Shown here: positions 16,252 through 23,759 of the stretch, piece after piece | Numbering within the stretch: the stretch's first letter is position 1 | How the letters are laid out: each line of letters opens with the position of its first letter | NCBI GenBank assembly: GCA_964356705.1 | Contig: CAYHIN010000006.1 | Span: 1 to 31,796, forward strand | Length of the DNA: 31,796 nt | Origin: CAYHIN01 sp964356705 | GTDB lineage: Bacteria; Patescibacteriota; Microgenomatia; CAZETR01; Amesbacteraceae | Direction of reading: 5' to 3' | The notes under the pieces: generated by a model | The model's database searches: none | What the model was told of the DNA's origin: nothing | What the model saw: only the letters and a program-made list of their open reading frames with translations | Program-made: the position numbers and the translations under genes

Positions 16252-17081
16252 TTTTTTTTGATTGACCCGACCAAATAACCTAATCCACCAAAAATTTGCT
16301 CCAGTCCTAGTACTAGAAACATTGTGGCTGCAAGCCGTGGATGACTTATGAGTCTTGTCCAGTTTTTGTAAAAAATTGGGCGCAGGAAGTAAATGGTCTT
16401 GGGGCCAATTATGGATAAGTTGTGTTTTTTGAAATAGCGATAGGCAGAAAGGCCATAGTAACATTTCTTTTTGAGCAAGCTCAGAAGTGAGGGAATGCGC
16501 TCGTAATGATTTATACGAGAAGTAATACGGCCGACTTTGTGACCAAGACGTTGGATGCGGTCTGGTAGGTCCCAATCCTCAGGACCCGTGATAGTCTCAT
16601 CATAACCGCCAACTTTTTGAAATAGCTTCTTGGGAAAAAACCTAGCTGCATCGGTATCAGGATCGCCGAAATCGCTATAAAATGACCGTTCAAAAGCCTT
16701 TACCTTTTCCCAGAAGTTCGTGGCGATTGGTTGCTCGGGAATGGCAATAGCTCCTATTTTTGAGTCTGAGCTGATAAGTCTGACACAATCGGTAATTACG
16801 TCTTGGGACACGGCCATGTCTGCATCAAGAAATAGCAAGTATTCGCCATTGGTTTTTTTGGCGCCAAAATTTCTTTGAACGCTTCTTTCAGAATGAGATC
16901 TGGGATACACATACTGAGTGTATTTTTTGGCAATAGCCACTGTGGCATCCGTTGAGCCATCGTCTACGACGATGATTTCACAGTTGATGTAGGCCTGGTT
17001 TTTTATAGCCTGGAGATTCTTTGCAATAACTGTCTCTTCGTTGTGGGTGGGAATAATCACAGACACTAAGGGCTTGTTCAT
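16248..17081 (-). CDS. GT2 family glycosyltransferase
   Basis: A 277-residue GT-A enzyme starting VSVIIPTHNEE, with EIIVVDDGSTD and the metal-binding LDADMAV. GYDETITGPEDWDL is the acceptor-side ED motif. A C-terminal hydrophobic segment (TMFLVLGLEQIFGGLGYLVG) should anchor it. It is first in a five-gene minus-strand run; TATAAT sits 6 nt before the ATG. The gene ends in a run of nine A residues directly before TGA, at the junction with the GT4 gene. Confidence 0.9.
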   Translation of the reverse strand: MNKPLVSVIIPTHNEETVIAKNLQAIKNQAYINCEIIVVDDGSTDATVAIAKKYTQYVYPRSHSERSVQRNFGAKKTNGEYLLFLDADMAVSQDVITDCVRLISSDSKIGAIAIPEQPIATNFWEKVKAFERSFYSDFGDPDTDAARFFPKKLFQKVGGYDETITGPEDWDLPDRIQRLGHKVGRITSRINHYERIPSLLSLLKKKCYYGLSAYRYFKKHNLSIIGPKTIYFLRPIFYKNWTRLISHPRLAATMFLVLGLEQIFGGLGYLVGSIKKK

Positions 17082-17102
17082 GCGTGGATTATATTATATA
17101 TA
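17074..17102 (+). promoter_or_regulatory. Candidate leaderless promoter of the GT-C-like gene
   Basis: TTGTTC (17074-17079), a 17-nt spacer, TATATA (17097-17102) and 7 nt to GTG 17110. The -35 is weak (three of six). It overlaps the divergent GT2 promoter and start codon. Confidence 0.4.
17088..17098 (-). promoter_or_regulatory. Tandem -10 elements before the GT2 gene
   Basis: Two overlapping TATAAT hexamers on the minus strand; the nearer one (17093-17088) ends 6 nt before ATG 17081. No good -35 is seen at 16-18 nt. The position fits leaderless transcription. Confidence 0.5.
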
Positions 17103-17109
17103 TATTCTC

Positions 17110-18843
17110 GTGATTGGATTTAAAAAATGGTTTTGGGTGTGGTGTGTGGCGGGGATGTTGATAATAGGCTTTTTGGTACTGCGACCAAGTTTCGACTTGG
17201 CATTGACAGGTGATGATTATTTGGGGCTTTGGAGATATCAATTTTATATAAATGGGTGGGGAGGTGAAACACTCAGTAACAAGTCGTATTTTTTCACTGA
17301 CTATGGGCCGATGGATATGCTGACTGCTATTATTCACCATTTTGTGGGGTTTAGACACCAGATCTACTATATTGTTTCTTTTGTACTTAGAACCCTTGCT
17401 GCTTTGTCTTTTTTGTGGCCGGTTTATAGACTTTCAAAAAGTAAGTGGGCAGCTGTAATAGCAGCGGCTTTTTTTATGATCACGACGACGGGACTTGAGG
17501 CGACAGACTGGTCTTTCAACATGCCTTCATATGTGGCCATCGCCCTAACAAATTTGGCCCTGGGGTGTTTTGTGACTCAGGCCTGGTTTTTTGCCCCTAT
17601 TTTTTTTGTCTTGGCTATTATTTCCCAACCCATTAGGACCATGTTTTTACCGATTCTGATGATCGGCCTGGAAATTTACTCGATAGTTATTAACTTCAAC
17701 CTGAGAAAACTCTTTTGGGGCTTATCAAGAATTGGTGTGTATATCTTTCTGATCGCAACGCTTTTGAAATACACTAGCTATGGCGGGGCGGTCAGCCTGC
17801 GAGGTAGTAGTGTACTGGCTCAGAACTTGCAACAAGTAATTCAGCTGGGTAAAGACGGGAATTATAAAATATTAGTGACGCCTATTAGTCAGATAGGTCG
17901 ACTAATACTCCCGAACAATTTTTTGTATCAGCGCATCGAAATATGGGGATTACCAAGAACTTTTCGCCAGGTGGTAGTAACAACCTTTTCAATGTTTCTT
18001 ATTGGCTTGGTAATAATTAGGTCCACGAGATGGCAATTTTTGATTGGTGTAATTGTAGCTTTTGGTTGGACTACTTATGTGTGGCGCACTTTTATGAATC
18101 CAGCAGAGTCGCTAATCCAACCATTTGAGCTGCTAACTTACCTGTTTGGTGGATATGTGTTAATAATACTAACCACCGTGTGGATTAGTCTCAAAAAGCA
18201 AGAGAACTTGAGACTCGGTTTGTTTTTGGCAGTGCTGTTTACGGCATCTGGTTTTATTTTATTTTGGGTGAGAACGCCTGGAACTGTATATGAAATAACC
18301 GGTAGATACCTAATAGTTTCTGGGGCTGGACTCGCTTGGCTGGTTGGTATGCTAACTGCTGTTGGGACAAGATCCAGAAGCATAATACTTCTGATATTGG
18401 TAGGTATTTTGTTTTCTCTACATGCAAAGACTAGTTACAGGTATTTGTACCACTTATCAGAAGTGCGAGGAATCGAATTGACCGACAGATTGCGTGGATC
18501 TATAAAAAGAGCTACTAATTTTGGGAATCCTGATGTGGCTTTGGTGTTTTACTTTGAGGGAGACGATCCCGAGATATTACAACACTCGTTTATCTTTGGA
18601 TTTCCAGTGATATCACATTATCAATTTGATATTGATGGACCGTGGTACAACATAGCTCCAACCAACATCTGGGCCGAGGTAGAATCGGCTTATGTAGATG
18701 GCCAGTCACTAAAAAGATTTATGCCTGGTCCCTGGAAACCTGTCGCTCTGGAAAATATATATGCATATAGATTGGAAAACAGGAATCTGGTAGATGTAAC
18801 TGAAGAAAAAAGAGAGAAATTGAAACAGTTGAAATTAAAATAA
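17110..18843 (+). CDS. Polytopic membrane protein, GT-C glycosyltransferase-like
   Basis: A 577-residue protein with a first membrane helix at about 7-24, then an outside loop with TGDDYLGL (Asp35, Asp36), the paired acidic motif typical of GT-C transferases. About ten more hydrophobic segments follow to residue 450, and a soluble tail of roughly 110 residues. It probably transfers sugars from polyprenyl-phosphate carriers on the outer side. The frame is open back to 17041, overlapping the divergent GT2; GTG 17110 is preferred because it puts the helix at the N-terminus and follows TATATA by 7 nt. Its 3' end overlaps the convergent nucleotidyltransferase by 9 nt. Confidence 0.78.
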   Translation: MIGFKKWFWVWCVAGMLIIGFLVLRPSFDLALTGDDYLGLWRYQFYINGWGGETLSNKSYFFTDYGPMDMLTAIIHHFVGFRHQIYYIVSFVLRTLAALSFLWPVYRLSKSKWAAVIAAAFFMITTTGLEATDWSFNMPSYVAIALTNLALGCFVTQAWFFAPIFFVLAIISQPIRTMFLPILMIGLEIYSIVINFNLRKLFWGLSRIGVYIFLIATLLKYTSYGGAVSLRGSSVLAQNLQQVIQLGKDGNYKILVTPISQIGRLILPNNFLYQRIEIWGLPRTFRQVVVTTFSMFLIGLVIIRSTRWQFLIGVIVAFGWTTYVWRTFMNPAESLIQPFELLTYLFGGYVLIILTTVWISLKKQENLRLGLFLAVLFTASGFILFWVRTPGTVYEITGRYLIVSGAGLAWLVGMLTAVGTRSRSIILLILVGILFSLHAKTSYRYLYHLSEVRGIELTDRLRGSIKRATNFGNPDVALVFYFEGDDPEILQHSFIFGFPVISHYQFDIDGPWYNIAPTNIWAEVESAYVDGQSLKRFMPGPWKPVALENIYAYRLENRNLVDVTEEKREKLKQLKLK

Positions 18844-19614
18844 TACCTCGACAACTTTTTTTGAACTTTTCTTCACATCTTTTAGTAACTGACTGGCTTT
18901 GAGTAATTCGTCGTAATCGTTGATGTTGACGTTATGACCGTTGATGATGTGGCCGTAAGCCTTACCCAACTTGGCCAGGTGATTGATGGTGTAAGTTATT
19001 TCCCGTTCTTTTCTTAAAGGATGGATTGGTGTGTTTTTAATATGGGAAAAAATATCTGACCTGAACATGTATACCCCACAGCCTCGTAAAAGATATGGAG
19101 AATTCTCGGGTTTTTCTATAATCTCGATCATTCTGCCGTCCTTGGTCATTTTGACAGCACAGGTTTGGCGAAGTACTGCCAAGTCTGTCTCTTTTACTAC
19201 ACCCTCCATGACTATGGCATTGGACTTTAAAAAATTGTGAGCCATGGGCTCGAGCGAATCGGTAATAGTGCAGTCGTCACCATACATGACCATGAAAGGC
19301 TCCTTTTTTGTATATTTTTCGGCCATTAGGATTGATTCCCCTGTCCCGTTTAGAACTTTTTGTTCTATGAAATAAATATTGGCTCTCAAATCCATCTGGA
19401 TGAGTTTGAAGTACTCGATGATTTTTTCTTTGTAGACGTTGACTATAATATAGATGTCTTCAATCCCTGTTCTTTGCATCTGATCTACAACATAATGGAC
19501 AATCGGTCGGTCATAGAGTGGAAATAATGATTTGGGGAGAATGCTGGAGAGAAAACCTAATCTTTTACCCGAGCCTGCGGCTGGGATGACTCCGATTCTA
19601 ACTTTATTTTGCAT
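18835..19614 (-). CDS. Sugar-phosphate nucleotidyltransferase
   Basis: A 259-residue enzyme of the RmlA/GalU/HddC superfamily. The N-terminal nucleotide loop is PAAGSGKRLG (11-20), with the conserved Lys28 in LPKSLFPLYDRP, EQKVLNGTGESI (84-95) and YGDD (111-114). It should join a nucleotide triphosphate and a sugar 1-phosphate. Which base and which sugar cannot be decided. It overlaps the RfbE-like epimerase gene by 11 nt, so the pair probably makes and modifies one NDP-sugar. ATG 19614 is preferred to TTG 19626. Confidence 0.85.
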   Translation of the reverse strand: MQNKVRIGVIPAAGSGKRLGFLSSILPKSLFPLYDRPIVHYVVDQMQRTGIEDIYIIVNVYKEKIIEYFKLIQMDLRANIYFIEQKVLNGTGESILMAEKYTKKEPFMVMYGDDCTITDSLEPMAHNFLKSNAIVMEGVVKETDLAVLRQTCAVKMTKDGRMIEIIEKPENSPYLLRGCGVYMFRSDIFSHIKNTPIHPLRKEREITYTINHLAKLGKAYGHIINGHNVNINDYDELLKASQLLKDVKKSSKKVVEVLF

Positions 19615-20647
19615 CTTTGACTTCAAAAAGGTGTTTGTTTTGGACTACCCAGTCGACCAGTTCACGAACACCTTTCTCGGGCGTGATTTTGGGGGACCAG
19701 CCTAGGTTTTTCTTGGCTTTGGCTGTATTGCAAACGAAGTAGACCAGATCCCCCATGCGAGACGGTTGATATTTGATCATAGACTTTTTGCCTAAAATCT
19801 TTTCTATCAAGTGAATACACTCGATCAACGACAGTGTGGTCATGGATCCCCCGCCAATATTGTACACACCGGCTTTTTGTTTTTTGTAAAAAGCATCAAA
19901 AGCACGAGTAAGATCTGAAATGTGCAGGATGTCGCGAACCTGTTTGCCAGTGCCAAAGATGGTGAGCGGATAGCCCATGACGGATCTGATGGCAAAATTG
20001 GCTACCCAGCCGTGATCTTCGCCACCAAATTGACGAGAGCCATAAAGACCTGTGAGTCTAAATGAGGCCAGAGGTAACTTGTAAGTGTCGATATAGGCCT
20101 GGGTGTAAAGATCGAGGGTGTGTTTTGAGGCATGAAGTGGTGTGAGTAAACCTTCTACTAGTCTGTGGTTTTCGTCTATTTCAGCTGGTTTTCTGATATA
20201 ACGAGTTTTGCCTTCTCTAACCTCGTCGTTTATTTTATTGCCATAAATATGGATAGTAGCACACGAAACTGTGGGGATTTTGTATTTGCGAGCGGCTTCT
20301 AAGACATTGAATGTGCCTACCACATTGGTCGTAAAATCTAACTCTGGGTCCTCCCAGGAGATGGTCATGGCGGGCTGAGCTGCTGTGTGAATGACAAAGT
20401 CTGATTTTTTGGCGTAACTTTCTAGTGCCTCTTTGTCTCTGATGTCTTCTTTTATTACCTGAATGCCCATTTTTTTGAGAATGTCGACATTATGAAAACG
20501 GGCTTTTTCTGTCGAATATCCAGTCCTTCTTAATTCAAATTTTGTGAGATTGTCGTAGGCAAATACTTTTGCCCCGGCTTTTTTGTAATACTCACAGACA
20601 TGACTGCCAGCAAATCCTGCACCACCTGTTACTAAAACTTTCAACAT
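19604..20647 (-). CDS. RfbE-like NDP-sugar epimerase/dehydratase lacking the SDR Tyr
   Basis: A 347-residue extended SDR. GGAGFAGSH at 8-16 binds the coenzyme; HTAAQPAMTISWEDP (87-101), FRLTGLYGSRQFGGEDHG and FGTGKQVRDILHISD match the CDP-paratose 2-epimerase (RfbE) group. The catalytic Y-x3-K is altered: LHASK places Leu171 four residues before Lys175, where relatives have Tyr (YGCSK). Thr131 in ATIHIYG is kept. The enzyme may use another residue or have another reaction. The NDP-sugar is unknown; no CDP-sugar genes lie nearby. It is followed by the nucleotidyltransferase with which it overlaps. Confidence 0.82.
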   Translation of the reverse strand: MLKVLVTGGAGFAGSHVCEYYKKAGAKVFAYDNLTKFELRRTGYSTEKARFHNVDILKKMGIQVIKEDIRDKEALESYAKKSDFVIHTAAQPAMTISWEDPELDFTTNVVGTFNVLEAARKYKIPTVSCATIHIYGNKINDEVREGKTRYIRKPAEIDENHRLVEGLLTPLHASKHTLDLYTQAYIDTYKLPLASFRLTGLYGSRQFGGEDHGWVANFAIRSVMGYPLTIFGTGKQVRDILHISDLTRAFDAFYKKQKAGVYNIGGGSMTTLSLIECIHLIEKILGKKSMIKYQPSRMGDLVYFVCNTAKAKKNLGWSPKITPEKGVRELVDWVVQNKHLFEVKDAK

Positions 20648-20656
20648 GGCGAATTA

Positions 20657-20684
20657 TGTATATCATATTTTTGATGCGTGTAAA
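20657..20684 (-). promoter_or_regulatory. Promoter before the RfbE-like gene
   Basis: TTTACA (20684-20679), a 16-nt spacer and TATACA (20662-20657) on the minus strand; the -10 ends 9 nt before ATG 20647. A second -10-like CATAAT lies closer (20658-20653). Confidence 0.5.
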
Positions 20685-20704
20685 GAGGTCTAAATGAAGA
20701 ATTG

Positions 20705-21094
20705 TTAATCATTTTTCTTGAATACCCCAAGCTTCATGCCCAGATAGTTTATCGAGGTTGATGTGCAGATGGAGAGAAACCAAGCTAGAACTTTTATGTG
20801 AGTAACATTTAACACGAGTGCGTTCATCAAATTATTTGCGACCAATGATCCGCCATAGAGAATAACGAAGGGCAGAATTTGATGTTGGGGTTTGTGATGG
20901 TCTGCTTTGAAGACAAAATTTCTATGACCTACAAAAGAGATAACCATGCCACTAAGATAAGAGATTGTTTTTGCCAATGGGATAGGAATTTGGGTGATTA
21001 TCTGTAGAAGGCCAAAGTAAACTGCAAAATCCATTGCCACAGCTAACACACCTACAATTAAAAATCTCATCAATTGCCAAATAGCTTGTGTCAC
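20705..21094 (-). CDS. GtrA family membrane protein
   Basis: A 129-residue protein with four membrane segments, starting near FLIVGVLAVAMDFAVYFGLL, with the GtrA-type loop GHRNFVFK and the tail NYLGMKLGVFK. GtrA proteins are thought to flip polyprenyl-phosphate-linked monosaccharides. GTG 21094 lies 7 nt after TATAAT; an inside ATG at 21070 would start within the first helix. It is divergent from the HD-domain gene. A partner GT2 (22986) and GT-C-like enzymes are nearby. Confidence 0.85.
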   Translation of the reverse strand: MTQAIWQLMRFLIVGVLAVAMDFAVYFGLLQIITQIPIPLAKTISYLSGMVISFVGHRNFVFKADHHKPQHQILPFVILYGGSLVANNLMNALVLNVTHIKVLAWFLSICTSTSINYLGMKLGVFKKND

Positions 21095-21101
21095 TAAACT
21101 T

Positions 21102-21107
21102 ATTATA
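21102..21107 (-). promoter_or_regulatory. -10 element of the GtrA gene
   Basis: Perfect TATAAT on the minus strand, 7 nt before GTG 21094; no convincing -35 at 16-18 nt. Confidence 0.5.
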
Positions 21108-21150
21108 CAAAACTAGGACTGTCTGGTGAGTTGTCAAAATTTACGACTGC

Positions 21151-21178
21151 TTGACCTTTTGGGGTGGGGTGATAGTAT
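21151..21178 (+). promoter_or_regulatory. Leaderless promoter of the HD-domain gene
   Basis: TTGACC (21151-21156), 16-nt spacer and TAGTAT (21173-21178); the -10 ends 7 nt before ATG 21186. This places the transcription start at the A of the start codon and decides the start against an in-frame upstream frame open from 21126. Confidence 0.65.
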
Positions 21179-21185
21179 CGCTTGC

Positions 21186-22136
21186 ATGACAGCTGAAGTA
21201 TCTATAAATCTGCACAAAGTCGATGGCGATCCAAGAAAAATGATTGCAGTTAGACATTTGGTGAAAAAGTATCCAGAAGCGATTGAATATTGGCATAAAT
21301 CCGACATTGACGAACGAGTAGATGTAGCTGGTAACAAGTATGGAGCAAAAAAACATAAACATGGAGTGTTAGGTCACCAGTTTGGTGATGCATTGGCTGT
21401 GGAGGCAATTGGCGAGATTCTTAAGGAGAAGGGTGTTTTAAGCGAGGATCAAGTGGAAGAAGACGTTCGAGCAATCTTGCTGCATGACGCAGATAAACCA
21501 ACTGACATGCAATTCATTCTTATGGCAAAGGGCGGAAAAGAAGGAGACGAATCTGTTAGTTGGGAAAAGGTAGAAAGAATTGTTAACAAAACTGACCTGA
21601 AAAATAAAAAGCATGTTCTAGGAGAGCTGAGAAGAGACTACGAAAAGTATATTGACAGTAGTGTGGATGTGGGAACGAGAGTGCATATCGCTAGAGCTGG
21701 AATCGCGGGAAGAGTACATAAGGAAAGGTTATTACAAGCTGGTTTTTCTGATAAGATCACTGATCTTCAGGCCGCAACAGAATATACAGGTTGGAATGAA
21801 ATTGATGGACTACTTGATAATTATGACACCCTTTCTCCTACAGAGCGGGCGTTTGTTATACAAAAATGTGTAATGAATTATGTCGACACTAGTATGAGAG
21901 AGAGTGAGATGGTAGATTTAGAGCATCGGACTAACGCAGTTTTTGAAAAAGGGATTAATGTGGATTTAAATACTGCATATGCTAGTTTCAACGATAAGGC
22001 TGAGACAGCAAAAACGAAGCAAATCCGAGTGGGAAGAAGGACTGAAGCCTTCTTAGCTGACCTAGTTGGGGTAGAACCGGATCAGCTGTTGGGTGCTGTC
22101 GAGGCAAGGATGCAAGTGAACATTGATGCAGTATAA
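21186..22136 (+). CDS. HD-domain protein of unknown function
   Basis: A 316-residue protein I cannot name. It carries a likely metal-dependent HD phosphohydrolase motif: His64 in LGHQFGDAL, His100-Asp101 in ILLHDADK and a candidate final Asp234 in NYVDTSM. The rest is mostly helical and charged with no signal peptide or membrane helix, so it should be cytosolic. HD proteins often hydrolyse nucleotides or phosphate esters; the substrate is open. Codon use looks like its neighbours. It begins a three-gene plus-strand operon with an FkbM methyltransferase and a GT2, and has a clear promoter. The stop TAA lies inside the TATAAT of the next gene. Confidence 0.72.
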   Translation: MTAEVSINLHKVDGDPRKMIAVRHLVKKYPEAIEYWHKSDIDERVDVAGNKYGAKKHKHGVLGHQFGDALAVEAIGEILKEKGVLSEDQVEEDVRAILLHDADKPTDMQFILMAKGGKEGDESVSWEKVERIVNKTDLKNKKHVLGELRRDYEKYIDSSVDVGTRVHIARAGIAGRVHKERLLQAGFSDKITDLQAATEYTGWNEIDGLLDNYDTLSPTERAFVIQKCVMNYVDTSMRESEMVDLEHRTNAVFEKGINVDLNTAYASFNDKAETAKTKQIRVGRRTEAFLADLVGVEPDQLLGAVEARMQVNIDAV

Positions 22137-22137
22137 T
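22132..22137 (+). promoter_or_regulatory. -10 element of the second FkbM gene
   Basis: TATAAT 6 nt before GTG 22144; it contains the stop TAA of the HD gene. No -35 seen. It could be coincidence. Confidence 0.4.
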
Positions 22138-22143
22138 ATTTAA

Positions 22144-22989
22144 GTGAATAAGATCATTTGGCAAATTGGACATGCGATGTATGAGAATAATCTGATAAGA
22201 AGATCTGTATCCCCATTCGTCAATTTGTTTAAGCCTGATTGGATCTGGATTGGGAACAACAAGATGTACATAGATAAAGACGATCGGGTGGTGTCTCTGT
22301 CCCTATTACTAAACGGCGTATGGGAGGAGTATGAAACTAGACTGTTTAAAACGTATCTCAAAAAAGGAGACGTAGTACTGGATATTGGGGCTAACATTGG
22401 CAATAACACCCTAGTCGCTGCGGAGGTTGTTGGCTCTTTGGGTAGGGTCTACGCGTTTGAACCAGATCCTAAAAATTTTGCGCTTTTGAAAAAAAATATA
22501 GAAGCGAATGGATACCAGAATGTAGTTTTGGTAAACAAGGCATTGTCCGATAAAAATGGCAAAGGCAAACTTTTTTTGAGCGTGGAGAATAATCATGGTG
22601 ACTTTAGAATTTTTGGCACTGGAGATGGTCGAAAAAGTATAGGGATAGATTTAATTACCCTGGATTCATATTTTGGCAGTAAGATCCCAAAGATAAATGT
22701 GATAAAAATTGACGTGCAGGGAGCTGAAGCCTTGGTAATTAAGGGCGCTACTAAGACGCTTGCCAAGCAGAAGAAATTAACTTTGTTTACCGAGTTTTGG
22801 CCGATGGCGCTACGACAAAGTGGGAGTAGCGCCAGGGAGTACGCTGATATATTGGTGAAAAACAAATTTAAACTATATGAAATTGACACTGTAAATAAAC
22901 GTACATCTAAAGTATCATTTAGCCAGCTGTTTAAGAAATATCCGGAAGACAGCTTATATAACGCAGACCTGGTCTGTACAAAATCATGA
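22144..22989 (+). CDS. FkbM family SAM-dependent methyltransferase
   Basis: A 281-residue FkbM methyltransferase. SAM motifs are VVLDIGANIGNNTL (77-90), YAFEPDP (103-109) and the family signature VIKIDVQGAEALVIKG (187-201). An N-terminal hydrophobic or aromatic patch (residues 24-37) precedes the catalytic domain. It likely O-methylates a sugar or lipid-linked glycan. GTG 22144 starts it 7 nt after the HD gene stop, and it overlaps the following GT2 by ATGA. It is a paralogue of the methyltransferase at 3252-3998, with a more canonical SAM loop. Confidence 0.88.
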   Translation: MNKIIWQIGHAMYENNLIRRSVSPFVNLFKPDWIWIGNNKMYIDKDDRVVSLSLLLNGVWEEYETRLFKTYLKKGDVVLDIGANIGNNTLVAAEVVGSLGRVYAFEPDPKNFALLKKNIEANGYQNVVLVNKALSDKNGKGKLFLSVENNHGDFRIFGTGDGRKSIGIDLITLDSYFGSKIPKINVIKIDVQGAEALVIKGATKTLAKQKKLTLFTEFWPMALRQSGSSAREYADILVKNKFKLYEIDTVNKRTSKVSFSQLFKKYPEDSLYNADLVCTKS

Positions 22990-23759
22990 GTGTAACTTTT
23001 GAAAAATATGAGTTTGGAAAGAAAAAAAATAAGTATTGCCTGGTCATACCCGTCATCAATGAAGGCGGTAATTTTAAAAATCAACTAAAAAGGGTCAAAC
23101 CCTACACCAAACTTATTGATGTGATTATTGCCGATGGTGGAAGCACTGATGGATCGACTGAAGCAAAGTTTCTCAAGTCACAGTGGGTGACTGTCCTACT
23201 TGTCAAAACCAGCCCAGGCCGACTGGGGTCACAATATCGAATGGCTTATGATTTTGCTCTCAAAAGGGGCTACCTGGGAATTGTGCAGATGGATGGCAAT
23301 GGCAAAGATGACCCAAAATCTATCCCTGAATTTATTAGATTGCTTGATCTTGGATATGATTATATTCAGGGGTCTAGATATATAAGTGGAGGACAGGCAA
23401 TCAATACCCCACTTGAGCGAGAGATCGCAAATAAATATATATTTAGTCCGATTTTGAGCCTGGCTGCTCATAAAATTTATACAGATACGAGTAATGGGCA
23501 TCGGGCGCACAGTAAAAAATTGCTAACAGATACTAGATTGGATCTCTCCAGAGATGTATTTAGTAACTATGAGATTTTGTTTTATGTAACCGCTCGTGCC
23601 AATAGATTGGGATTTAGAACCACAGAGCTGCCTGTGACACGCTCATATCCACCGGCTGGCAAGACACCAACAAAAATTGTGGGGTGGAAGAAGAAGTTTG
23701 ACGTGCTGGAGATGGCCATCAAAGCAGCTCTTGGACATTACAATCCGAGTAGACCCTGA
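22986..23759 (+). CDS. DPM1-like GT2 glycosyltransferase
   Basis: A 257-residue GT-A enzyme without membrane helices, resembling dolichol/polyprenyl-phosphate mannose synthases. IPVINEGGNF (21-30), IIADGGSTDGS (47-57), QMDGNGKDDP (101-110, the metal-binding acidic region in place of MDADLQ-P) and QGSRYISGG are seen, followed by DTSNGHRA. The likely product is a polyprenyl-phosphate sugar for GtrA and a GT-C enzyme. The ATG overlaps the methyltransferase stop. Its 3' end overlaps the convergent radical SAM gene by 22 nt. Confidence 0.88.
   Translation: MSVTFEKYEFGKKKNKYCLVIPVINEGGNFKNQLKRVKPYTKLIDVIIADGGSTDGSTEAKFLKSQWVTVLLVKTSPGRLGSQYRMAYDFALKRGYLGIVQMDGNGKDDPKSIPEFIRLLDLGYDYIQGSRYISGGQAINTPLEREIANKYIFSPILSLAAHKIYTDTSNGHRAHSKKLLTDTRLDLSRDVFSNYEILFYVTARANRLGFRTTELPVTRSYPPAGKTPTKIVGWKKKFDVLEMAIKAALGHYNPSRP

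Noticed and set aside
16251..16259. T9 and other T runs on the plus strand as terminators
   Set aside because: They are Lys codons of minus-strand genes, with no GC-rich hairpin before them.
16252..16575. N-terminal extension of the GT4 frame by 108 residues
   Set aside because: It lies entirely inside the GT2 gene in another frame, has no family similarity, and ATG 16251 with ATGA overlap begins exactly at the GT4 motif.
17091..17106. TA-rich alternating tract as a repeat element or origin
   Set aside because: It is short and explained by overlapping -10 hexamers of divergent promoters.
17041..17109. Upstream starts (17041, 17080) for the plus-strand membrane protein; the CATG at 17079-17082 would make two opposing ATGs overlap
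   Set aside because: GTG 17110 places the first helix at the N-terminus and has a -10 at 7 nt; upstream starts overlap the divergent GT2 coding region.
21126..21185. Upstream start for the HD protein
   Set aside because: The -35/-10 pair at 21151-21178 lies inside this stretch, so the first 20 residues would not be transcribed.
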